A stretch of 9,554 nucleotides of DNA from DATCMA01 sp036563645 (GTDB lineage Bacteria; Actinomycetota; Actinomycetes; Mycobacteriales; Micromonosporaceae), in the NCBI GenBank assembly GCA_036563645.1, contig DATCMA010000034.1, positions 1 through 9,554 on the forward strand, written 5' to 3'. Below, one piece after another: positions 1 through 5,982 of this stretch (position 1 is the stretch's first letter; each line of letters begins with the position of its first letter). Under the pieces are notes generated by a model, which searched no databases, was not told where the DNA came from, and saw nothing but the letters and a program-made list of their open reading frames with translations. The position numbers and the translations under genes were made by a program.

Positions 1-68
1 CGACCCAGCTCCTCCGCCAACCCCACCAACGCCGACACATCAGCGGAAAAACCCTGCGAACCAGCCAC
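1..68 (-). CDS. N-terminal fragment of an unidentified protein (runs off left edge)
   Basis: Reading the minus strand from a GTG at 68-66 gives an open frame to the window edge that begins MAGSQGFSADVSALVGLAEE. A run of five Gs lies 6 bases upstream of the GTG and could serve as a ribosome binding site. An in-frame ATG at 89-87 is an alternative start. Third codon positions are almost all G or T (one C in the first 22 codons), whereas every other gene here prefers C or G. The short N-terminus, helical and with a 'GFSAD...AL...AEELG' pattern, is faintly like the starts of WXG100/ESX-secretion-associated proteins, but 22 residues are too few to assign a family. The protein continues outside the window, so function is unknown. 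Confidence 0.4.
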   Translation of the reverse strand, partial: MAGSQGFSADVSALVGLAEELG

Positions 69-245
69 AACGCACCCCCGCAAACACATCCACCAACACC
101 ACTGCGACACGCAGCGTACCCACCACCCCCACAACCGGCTATACGAGGCACACAACCCGACTAAACAGGCGGGAAGACGGCTCGGGTGTGAGCGCGGACG
201 CGTTCGGGTATCAGTCTTCAGGCGCAGGAAAAGCGCGGTGAGCCC

Positions 246-250
246 GGAGG
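246..250 (+). promoter_or_regulatory. Ribosome binding site GGAGG that fixes the GTG-257 start
   Basis: GGAGG lies 6 bases before the GTG at 257. It is far too close to the out-of-frame GTG at 252 to serve it. This decides in favour of the 257 frame, the one that encodes a plausible membrane protein. Confidence 0.75.
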
Positions 251-256
251 TGTGTT

Positions 257-835
257 GTGGACAGACCGCGCTGGCCAACGTCATCGGCGATGCCGATCGC
301 CGGAGATGGTCGCCACGAATCCGTTGATCGGAAATCCGCTGATCGAGAATGGACGCCGACACTCGCGCGGGCTCGCGCCGCCGAACAGGCGATCGCACGG
401 CGAGAAGCCGCGGCCCGGGAAGCCGAACGCGTCGAAGCTGAGCAGTTCACTACGGCGCCTGGCTCCGCGCGATCCGCCGATCAGCACCAGCCACAAGGGA
501 GCGACACGGCGCGGTCGGAGCCCCGCCCACGGTTGAGCCTGCTCGCCGCCTTGAGCCTCGTCACCGGGGTCGTCGCCGCGCTCACCGTCCTGACCGGGAC
601 GCTCGCCGGATACGGTGTCGCGCTCGGCGTCCTGGCCCTGGTGCTCGCGTTCGGAGGCTTCTCAGCGACGGGACGACGGCACGTCGTGGGCCGGTCGGAG
701 GCGATAGCGGGCGTGGTCCTCGGCGTCGGCGCGGTGATCCTCGGCGTGCTCGCGCTGGCTGGCGCGGTGCCGTGGCTATCGGGCGACACCGTCGGCCGGC
801 TGCGCGAGTGGCTGGACACAGTCTTGATTGGCTGA
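257..835 (+). CDS. Small three-helix integral membrane protein of unknown function
   Basis: This 192-residue protein starts at GTG 257 behind GGAGG. Residues 1-90 are hydrophilic and contain a charged, Ala/Arg/Glu-rich stretch (about 36-62) likely to form a helix or short coiled coil. Three hydrophobic segments follow: about 93-114, 117-137 and 149-173. The second and third are separated by a short basic loop (GRRHVVGR), which suggests that loop is cytoplasmic. A short amphipathic tail ends the protein. The arrangement recalls the small DUF4190-like membrane proteins common in actinobacteria, but I see no diagnostic motif and give no function. The gene stands alone on the plus strand and converges on the FHA gene with a 22-bp gap. 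Mixed codon choice in the first third is less biased than in the membrane part. Confidence 0.75.
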   Translation: MDRPRWPTSSAMPIAGDGRHESVDRKSADREWTPTLARARAAEQAIARREAAAREAERVEAEQFTTAPGSARSADQHQPQGSDTARSEPRPRLSLLAALSLVTGVVAALTVLTGTLAGYGVALGVLALVLAFGGFSATGRRHVVGRSEAIAGVVLGVGAVILGVLALAGAVPWLSGDTVGRLREWLDTVLIG

Positions 836-861
836 CTGACCGGCCCGCTCCGCCAGGTCAG
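836..861. terminator. Hairpin between convergent genes, possible bidirectional terminator
   Basis: CTGACC (836-841) pairs with GGTCAG (856-861). With one bulged A at 855 the stem continues as GGC/GCC (842-844 with 852-854), leaving a 7-base loop. It fills the gap between the stop codons of the membrane-protein gene and the FHA gene, and overlaps the latter's stop codon. There is no T-tract on either side, so it is at best a weak intrinsic terminator. Confidence 0.35.
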
Positions 862-1973
862 CGCGGCATCCGTCGAATCGTGACGGTCGGGGCTTCCGCC
901 ATGACCGATTCGGGGTTCGCCACACCGCCTGAGGCCCAATTGCGCGCCCGGCCGACGTGCACCCCGCGGTACAGCTCCACGACATCAGCGGGCCCCACGG
1001 GCCGCGACTGCCGGCGCAGGCTGATCCGGGCACTGTCGTCCATCGATCCACCGGGGCGAATCGCCGTGCCGTTCGTGCTGATGTCGTGCGCGATGAGCTC
1101 CGGGCCGCGCATCTCGAAGCGCACGTGGCTGCGGCTGATCCAGCGCCGCGCCTCCTCGGCGAGCCACGGGCCGAGCATGACGCCGCCGGGTTCCTCCGGG
1201 GCACGCCCCACTACCACCGGCTGGTCTCCTGCGACGACGAACCGCTGGCGCACCACACCGTCGATGCGCACCGCCAACACCTCAGCCGGTGGCCGAGGGC
1301 CGGCGTCCGTGAGTCGGGTCTCGTGGCGCGGACACGTCGGCACACCGGCACGGACCGTGGGCGGCGGCTGGCCACTGGGGCGCCCGACCCGCGCCGGCCC
1401 GAAGCTCGAACAGTCCGGGTGGGGGCAGCGCCAGAGTCGGGCGATCAGCCGCGCGCCGGCGGGTGACGGCTCCGCCACCGCTGGCGCGCTCGCTCGACCG
1501 ACCCGTGGCGCGAGAACCGCGCCGCCGAGCCCGGGCAACGGCGCCAGAAGCCGACCGGCCTGCCCGGTCAGCCAGGGATAACGTCCGACGAAACCATCGA
1601 AACGGTGGCGACTCAGCACCGGCAAACCGAGGAGGTCAGCGACTTCCAGGATCCGATCGGCGGGATCGGCGAGCACCTCGACCAGACCGTCGTCCGCCCA
1701 TCGGCGGATCACCATTCGCTCATTGGCGGTGAGATCGGCGTCCGACAGCAGTCCACGTGGCACCACCGCGTAGACCGCCACCTTCTCCTCGGCGAGCTGC
1801 CGGCTCAACGCGTCGATCACCATGCCGAGGCGGAGCAGATTCGCCGGCCGCCCTTCGTCGAGGTCGACGTAGCGGACCACCTCAGCGAGATCCAGCACGG
1901 CCCGAGCGATCGCTGGGTCAGTGCTCAGCCGCTGCTCGATGGCGTCGTGCACCCTGCTGACTTCGAATCTCAC
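858..1973 (-). CDS. FHA-domain protein with NYN/PIN-like N-terminal region and zinc knuckle
   Basis: This 371-residue, probably cytosolic protein starts at GTG 1973; a purine-rich GAGGGGAG lies just upstream. The C-terminal FHA domain (about 232-342) binds phosphothreonine peptides and has its signature residues: VGR (255-257), SRSH (280-283) and STNGT (299-303). A zinc-binding site is likely at CPHPDC (C183, C188) with CPRH (C214, H217). Residues 33-135 resemble the NYN/PIN ribonuclease fold: a strand with D37/D39, the pattern NLLRLGMVIDAL, a strand VAVYAVVP, DPADRILEVA, then VLSRHRF and RYPWL. Where nuclease members typically have an SNDRF-like acidic motif this protein has SRHRF, so catalysis may be lost. 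The gene follows the patatin gene by 97 bp on the same strand. A possible -10 (TAGGGT, 2006-2001) lies in that gap without a convincing -35, so cotranscription is possible but unproven. FHA identity is firm; the NYN assignment is inference. Confidence 0.9.
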   Translation of the reverse strand: MRFEVSRVHDAIEQRLSTDPAIARAVLDLAEVVRYVDLDEGRPANLLRLGMVIDALSRQLAEEKVAVYAVVPRGLLSDADLTANERMVIRRWADDGLVEVLADPADRILEVADLLGLPVLSRHRFDGFVGRYPWLTGQAGRLLAPLPGLGGAVLAPRVGRASAPAVAEPSPAGARLIARLWRCPHPDCSSFGPARVGRPSGQPPPTVRAGVPTCPRHETRLTDAGPRPPAEVLAVRIDGVVRQRFVVAGDQPVVVGRAPEEPGGVMLGPWLAEEARRWISRSHVRFEMRGPELIAHDISTNGTAIRPGGSMDDSARISLRRQSRPVGPADVVELYRGVHVGRARNWASGGVANPESVMAEAPTVTIRRMPR

Positions 1974-2070
1974 CCGCGCTCCCCTCAGCCTCCTGCGCAG
2001 ACCCTACCGTCTGCCCAGCTCACGGCCTATACCCGGGCGTGTCCGTGCCGAGTGCCGCACAGGGCGCGAA

Positions 2071-2910
2071 TTACCCCTCGCTGTCCAATATGGAGTCAAG
2101 AAACCGGCGCGACGCGGTGTAGGCGCTGCTGACCCGGCGTCCGATCGCGGCCATGTCGCGGTACGCCCAGGGCGAATCGTCCCGAGCCTCCTCTCCCCCC
2201 GCAGGCAGCACGTGCACCCGGACGTCGTCGGGAAGGGCCGCCATCTCCCGGGCAAACCGGTGTCGCCGCGCGATCTCCAACGCCAGTTGGGTGGCCTCCC
2301 ACGGGCGGCGCGGCGGAGTGAGCGGCCGCTCGCTCCGCCCGACGTGGAGGACGAAAATCCGCTTCGCCCCCGCACGGACGGCTTCGTCAATCGGAATCGA
2401 GTTGACCACGCCACCGTCGATGTAGTGCTCCCCCTGGATCTCGACTGGGGGCAGCAGGCCGGGAACCGCCGCCGAGGCCAAGACGGCGTCCACCACCGAG
2501 CCCGAGTCGAACCAGTGCTCGGTCGCGCGCTCGATACTCGCCGCGCAACAGCGAAACGGCACCTTCACGTCCGCGAACGTCGTGTCCTCACCAAGCTCGC
2601 GCTCCAGGAGGCGGCGCAGCGGCCGCAGCGAGTGCAGGTGGGTGCGGGCGGTGAGCCGGCGAAGCTGCCGGGCGACGGACGCCCCGTACACCTCGCCCGC
2701 CTCCGGCGAGGTCCACAGCCGCACCAAGCGCTCCGTGACCGGTTCGCTCGGATCGGTGGCGACGAGCGCCCCGTTGATCGCGCCGATCGACGTGGCGATG
2801 ACCACGTCAGGGCGGATGCCGGACCGGAACAAGGCGCGGAGCATCCCCACCTCGACCACGCCGAGGACTCCGCCGCCACCGAGCACGAACGCCACCGGTC
2901 CGTTGACCAT
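2071..2910 (-). CDS. Patatin-like phospholipase / serine hydrolase
   Basis: This 279-residue protein has the layout of bacterial patatin-family lipid acyl hydrolases (RssA/NTE type). The oxyanion-hole loop GGGGVLG is at 11-17, the nucleophile is S41 in ATSIGAING, and the partner aspartate is D165 in YIDGGVVNSIP; together these form the Ser-Asp dyad. The usual GxSxG box reads A-T-S-I-G here, so the first Gly is replaced by Ala, while the rest of the site is intact. Helices rich in Arg follow to the C-terminus. There is no signal peptide or membrane segment, so it is expected in the cytoplasm or loosely on the membrane. The substrate is likely a phospholipid or lysophospholipid and cannot be narrowed further. 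The ATG start has AGGA 7 bases upstream, and an inverted repeat sits immediately before that. It is divergent from the kinase gene and upstream of the FHA gene. Confidence 0.93.
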   Translation of the reverse strand: MVNGPVAFVLGGGGVLGVVEVGMLRALFRSGIRPDVVIATSIGAINGALVATDPSEPVTERLVRLWTSPEAGEVYGASVARQLRRLTARTHLHSLRPLRRLLERELGEDTTFADVKVPFRCCAASIERATEHWFDSGSVVDAVLASAAVPGLLPPVEIQGEHYIDGGVVNSIPIDEAVRAGAKRIFVLHVGRSERPLTPPRRPWEATQLALEIARRHRFAREMAALPDDVRVHVLPAGGEEARDDSPWAYRDMAAIGRRVSSAYTASRRFLDSILDSEG

Positions 2911-2921
2911 GAGGTCATCCT

Positions 2922-2937
2922 GTCACGCGGACGTGAC
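2922..2937 (-). promoter_or_regulatory. Perfect inverted repeat in the patatin leader (operator or RNA hairpin)
   Basis: GTCACG-N4-CGTGAC is a perfect 6+4+6 inverted repeat ending 11 bases before the patatin ATG. On the minus-strand RNA the loop is UCCG, which fits the UNCG tetraloop pattern, and the Shine-Dalgarno AGGA directly follows the stem. It could be a protein operator or a leader hairpin affecting ribosome access. Function is inferred from position only. Confidence 0.45.
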
Positions 2938-2990
2938 CGATGGCCCGTCGAGGTTCCCGTGGCGTGCCCGTGCGGACGTTAGGTCTGACT

Positions 2991-3056
2991 GTTGACAGCG
3001 GTGTTTCGTGGCGTTGACATCGGTGTGTCGGACCGTTGACATCGCTCGCTGATTCA
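2991..3056 (+). repeat. Three tandem 22-bp direct repeats built on GTTGACA
   Basis: GTTGACA recurs at 2991, 3013 and 3035, exactly 22 bp apart. The first two units share GTTGACA-C-GGTGT and most of the next bases; the third diverges after GTTGACATCG. Each unit holds a perfect TTGACA, the -35 consensus for housekeeping sigma factors, but no good -10 lies at the right distance from the last copy. The array is in the divergent patatin/kinase region, 47 bp before the kinase start. It may be a set of regulator sites two helical turns apart, or a relic of an insertion-sequence end (TGTCAAC on the minus strand). Confidence 0.7.
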
Positions 3057-3102
3057 CGCAGCCTGATACGACCTTCCACAACCGTCGGTAGGTGCGACGC
3101 AC

Positions 3103-4449
3103 ATGGTCACGACGCTGTCCCCAGGCGTTTTGCTCGCCAACCGTTACCGTCTCCTCGACCAGATCGGCGCCGGCGGGATGTCGGTCGTCTGGCGCGCCCA
3201 CGATGAGGTCCTCCGCCGCATCGTCGCGTTGAAGGTCCTCTCCCCGTCGCTCGCCGCTGACGACCGCTTCCGCGCCATGGTGCGCGACGAGGCCCGCTCC
3301 GCCGCGCAACTCGTCCACCCGCACATCACCGCGGTCCACGACTACGGGGAGCAGGTCATCGACGGGGTCCTCGTCGCGTTCGTCGTCATGGAGCTGGTCA
3401 TCGGCGAGGACGTGGAGACGCGGCTCAGCGCCGGACCCCTGCCGTGGCCTGAGGCGGTCGAGATCTGCGCGCAGGTCGCGGACGCGGTCGCCGCCGCGCA
3501 CCGGATGGGCGTCGTGCACCGCGACATCACGCCCGGCAACATCATGCTCACCCCGCTCGGGGTGAAGGTCCTCGACTTCGGCATCGCCACCCGGGTCGGC
3601 GCGCCGGACGAGGACGAGGATGGGAACACCTTCGGCACCCCCGCGTACGTCGCGCCGGAGCGGCTAGACGGCAAACCCGCGCTCCCCGCCACCGACACGT
3701 ACTCCCTCGGGGTGCTGCTCTACGAGATGTTGACCGGCAGACCCCCGTATCCGGCGGAGACCTGGGAAGACCTCAACGAGGCGTTGCAGAAGGACGTGCC
3801 CCCACCCCGGGTGCCCGGGTTGCCGCCCGCCATCGCCGATCTGTGCCTGCGCTGTCTGTCTCGCGACCCCCACCAGCGGCCCACGGCCCAGCAAGTCGCG
3901 ACGATCCTCCGGGCGGAACTGCCCACCGCGCCGTCGGCGACGGCGGTCACCACCCACGCGCCCCGGCGCGCGCGGCGCGTCGGCGTCCTCGTCACCGCCG
4001 GTTTGGTCGCGCTCGCCGCGGTCTTGCTCTTCGACCCGTCGAATCTGTCCCGCCGCCCCACGGGGATGGCGCCTCCGGCTGAGCCCGGTCCACCGCCGCC
4101 CGCGCAGCCGTCGCCCCCGGTGTCTCCGACACCGAGCCCTTCGCCGTCCCCGGTGGTGATCCCCGCGACCACGCCGAACACCCTGACGCAGAGGCGCGAC
4201 CCGTTCGACCGGGTCTACGACCTGGTCGCCGCGGGCATCACCGACGGCGGTATTCGCCAGGACGTCGGCATGGATCTGTCCAATCTCCTCCGCGACCTGC
4301 GTAACCGTCGCCCTAGTGACGCCGAGCTCGCCCACTCGGCGGCGCTGCTGCGGGAGAAGGTCGCAGTACGGGCAGGGGAAGGCGCGATCAGCGACACGTA
4401 CGCCCGCGAGCTCGACGCGGCGCTGGCCCGTCTCGCGCCGGAGAACTAA
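3103..4449 (+). CDS. Membrane-anchored serine/threonine protein kinase (PknB-like catalytic domain)
   Basis: This 448-residue protein has a full Hanks-type kinase domain at about 15-272. It includes the Gly loop GAGGMSVV (22-29), ATP-lysine K44, its partner E63, HRD with catalytic D141, N146, DFG (158-160), activation-loop threonines T176 and T179, APE (184-186) and D198. The catalytic loop reads HRDITPGN, with Thr where most Ser/Thr kinases have Lys. A transmembrane helix at about 292-310 follows a basic stop-transfer cluster. Next come a Pro/Ser-rich linker (324-350) and an external, helical domain of about 85 residues with no PASTA repeat. It should phosphorylate cytosolic proteins, and possibly itself, on Thr/Ser; the ligand sensed outside is unknown. 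The ATG has AGGTG 8 bases upstream. The gene is divergent from the patatin/FHA pair, whose FHA domain is a candidate reader of its product, and converges on the ABC ATPase gene 21 bp away. Confidence 0.96.
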   Translation: MVTTLSPGVLLANRYRLLDQIGAGGMSVVWRAHDEVLRRIVALKVLSPSLAADDRFRAMVRDEARSAAQLVHPHITAVHDYGEQVIDGVLVAFVVMELVIGEDVETRLSAGPLPWPEAVEICAQVADAVAAAHRMGVVHRDITPGNIMLTPLGVKVLDFGIATRVGAPDEDEDGNTFGTPAYVAPERLDGKPALPATDTYSLGVLLYEMLTGRPPYPAETWEDLNEALQKDVPPPRVPGLPPAIADLCLRCLSRDPHQRPTAQQVATILRAELPTAPSATAVTTHAPRRARRVGVLVTAGLVALAAVLLFDPSNLSRRPTGMAPPAEPGPPPPAQPSPPVSPTPSPSPSPVVIPATTPNTLTQRRDPFDRVYDLVAAGITDGGIRQDVGMDLSNLLRDLRNRRPSDAELAHSAALLREKVAVRAGEGAISDTYARELDAALARLAPEN

Positions 4450-4452
4450 CTC

Positions 4453-4467
4453 CGCGGGCACACCGCG
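4453..4467. terminator. Short hairpin between convergent kinase and ABC genes
   Basis: CGCGG (4453-4457) pairs with CCGCG (4463-4467) around a five-base loop, filling most of the 21-bp gap between the two stop codons. The stem is short and no T-tract follows on either strand, so this is only a weak candidate for a shared terminator. Confidence 0.25.
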
Positions 4468-4470
4468 CGC

Positions 4471-5790
4471 TCACGGAATGCGGATGCGCGCCCCGGCGCG
4501 GTCGAAGAACAACATCCGGTCGAGGTCCACCGCGACCGCGACCGCCTCGCCCACCCGCGGCATTTTCGACACGGGTACCCGTAGGGTGATCTCGCCGTGG
4601 ACCGGGGTCCCCATCTCCGGCTCGTACACCGGATAGAAGCCGTACTCGGTGCGCGCGGTCGGCGGCGTCGGGTCGGTTCGCTGGTGCGGGATGAGGCGCG
4701 CCAAGGCCTGCCGGATGGGACGAGCGGTCGGCGCGTCCTTGGCGAGCACCTGGGACAGGTGTTGTCCGGTGTCGGGAAGCTCCAAATGGGACTCGGCGAA
4801 GGGAGTGGGAAACAGGTCGGTGGCGAGCCGGACGACCGCTTCGTGGCCGAGGTTCTCCACCACGCGCACGGTCCCGTGGAGGACTGGCCCGGGGGAGTCG
4901 GGTGGGACGAGCCTCAAGGCGTCGGCACGCAACGCGACGGTGAGCCGTTCCGTGTGGTGGCTGGCCAACGCCCGTCCACGCCGATCGCCGGGGGGTAGCT
5001 CAATGACCTGCGAACCCAAGTCGAGGACCACCCGGGGGCCTTCGGCGTAGACCGCGGCTTTGAGGAGGTTCGGCCGCGGCGTGCCCAGGAACGCGGCGAC
5101 GAAGACCGTGGCGGGGTCGGCGTACACCTCGTCCGGTGGGCCGACCTGCTCCACCCGGCCGCGGCGCAGCACCACGAGCCGTTCCGCCATAGCCAACGCC
5201 TCGGATTGGTCGTGCGTGACGTAGATCGTGGTGATCGCCAGGCGGCGCGCCAGCTCGACGACCTCGGTGCGGAGTTGCGCCCGCACCCCAGCGTCGACAT
5301 TAGAGAGAGGTTCGTCGAGGAGGAGCACCCGCGGGTTGCGCACGATCGCGCGGGCCACCGCCACCCGCTGCCGTTGGCCACCGGAGAGCTGGTCCGGTGT
5401 CCGGTGCAACAAGTCAGTCAGGCCCAGGTACGCCGCCACCTCCGCGACTCGCGCCTGGGCGTCCGCGGCGGGTTCGTGCCCAGCCCGCAGCGGAAACCCA
5501 ATATTGTCGGCGACGGAGAGGTGCGGGTAGAGCCCGTAGTCCTGGAAGACCATCGCGACGCCTCGCTCACGGGGACCGAGGTGGTCGACGACCTCACCGT
5601 CGATGAGCACGTGCCCGCTGGTGACGGATTCCAAGCCGGCGATCAGTCGGAGGATCGTCGACTTGCCACATCCGGTGGGTCCAAGCAGGACAAGGATTTC
5701 GCCTGACTGGGCTTCGATGCTCACATTGTCAACCGCGACGGTCCCGTCATCGAAAACTTTCGTCAAGCGATCGGTGGCGATGGTGACCAT
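4471..5790 (-). CDS. Orphan sugar-type ABC transporter ATP-binding protein (MalK/MsiK/UgpC family)
   Basis: This 439-residue ATPase would power an importer at the inner face of the membrane. It shows Walker A GPTGCGKST (37-45, K43), Q-loop Q83, signature LSGGQ (135-139), Walker B VLLLDE ending in catalytic E160, D-loop SNVD (163-166) and switch H193. After about residue 235 comes the long C-terminal regulatory/TOBE region typical of carbohydrate importers. It is longer than usual (MalK/MsiK are about 370), with extra sequence around 325-395. The ATG at 5790 is chosen because GGGAGG lies 8 bases upstream and the conserved domain begins immediately; the frame stays open to 5895 without support. 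No permease or binding-protein gene is adjacent, so it may serve transporters encoded elsewhere, as MsiK does in Streptomyces. A near-perfect palindrome upstream suggests its own regulation. Substrate unknown. Confidence 0.93.
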   Translation of the reverse strand: MVTIATDRLTKVFDDGTVAVDNVSIEAQSGEILVLLGPTGCGKSTILRLIAGLESVTSGHVLIDGEVVDHLGPRERGVAMVFQDYGLYPHLSVADNIGFPLRAGHEPAADAQARVAEVAAYLGLTDLLHRTPDQLSGGQRQRVAVARAIVRNPRVLLLDEPLSNVDAGVRAQLRTEVVELARRLAITTIYVTHDQSEALAMAERLVVLRRGRVEQVGPPDEVYADPATVFVAAFLGTPRPNLLKAAVYAEGPRVVLDLGSQVIELPPGDRRGRALASHHTERLTVALRADALRLVPPDSPGPVLHGTVRVVENLGHEAVVRLATDLFPTPFAESHLELPDTGQHLSQVLAKDAPTARPIRQALARLIPHQRTDPTPPTARTEYGFYPVYEPEMGTPVHGEITLRVPVSKMPRVGEAVAVAVDLDRMLFFDRAGARIRIP

Positions 5791-5798
5791 GGCGACCA

Positions 5799-5804
5799 CC
5801 TCCC
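5799..5804 (-). promoter_or_regulatory. Ribosome binding site GGGAGG fixing the ABC ATPase start
   Basis: On the minus strand GGGAGG sits 8 bases before the ATG at 5790. This supports the shorter 439-residue product over a start 35 codons further upstream, whose extra residues look unlike any ABC N-terminus. Confidence 0.8.
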
Positions 5805-5808
5805 ACCC

Positions 5809-5830
5809 CCATCGTCCGGCCGGACGGTGG
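5809..5830. promoter_or_regulatory. 22-bp near-perfect palindrome, candidate operator of the ABC ATPase gene
   Basis: A perfect 14-bp core CGTCCGGCCGGACG (5813-5826) is flanked by CCA on the left and TGG on the right, giving 22 bp with one mismatched pair (5812/5827). It lies 18 bp upstream of the ABC ATPase start codon, just before the ribosome binding site. CG-centred palindromes in this position are typical of LacI-type repressor sites in actinobacteria, but this sequence does not match an operator I know. A leader hairpin is the alternative. Confidence 0.5.
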
Positions 5831-5924
5831 TGGCGGCCAACGGTAATCGCCCGGCGGCGGATCGCCAGCGACGGACGGTACGGGGACGACGCCAAGGCGG
5901 TATCACCGACGCGAAGAGGACACG

Positions 5925-5961
5925 AAAAAGCGGGCGGTCCGTACAGGTCCGACCACCCGCT
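5925..5961 (-). terminator. Rho-independent terminator of the HtrA gene
   Basis: Read on the minus strand, the arm AGCGGGTGGTC (5961-5951) pairs along its whole length (one U-G wobble) with GACCGCCCGCT (5939-5929) across an 11-base loop. Five Ts follow immediately (5929-5925, the first shared with the stem). It begins 21 bases after the HtrA stop codon, so it should end the regulator-sensor-protease transcript before the ABC gene. Confidence 0.9.
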
Positions 5962-5982
5962 GGAGAAGGACGATGCCGGCGA

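Noticed and set aside
252..536. Alternative 94-codon frame starting at GTG 252
   Set aside because: The ribosome binding site is only one base before this GTG, and the overlapping 257 frame encodes a credible membrane protein.
2001..2006. TAGGGT on the minus strand as a -10 for the FHA gene
   Set aside because: The hexamer fits TANNNT but no -35 lies 16-18 bp upstream. It is mentioned in the FHA entry but not called as a promoter.
2991..3056. CRISPR array
   Set aside because: The conserved core is only 7-14 bp inside a 22-bp period, there are three copies, and no true spacers or cas genes are present.
3036..3070. Complete sigma-70-type promoter from the last TTGACA with GATACG as -10
   Set aside because: The spacing is 23 bp and GATACG matches the consensus poorly, so only the -35-like hexamers can be stated.
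3664..4461. Open frame of 265 codons on the minus strand over the kinase gene
   Set aside because: Arg/Gly-rich shadow of the kinase gene, with no ribosome binding site or motif.
5791..5895. Upstream extension of the ABC ATPase by 35 codons
   Set aside because: The ATG at 5790 has a well-placed GGGAGG and the conserved domain begins right there. The extension would read through the palindrome and has no family similarity.
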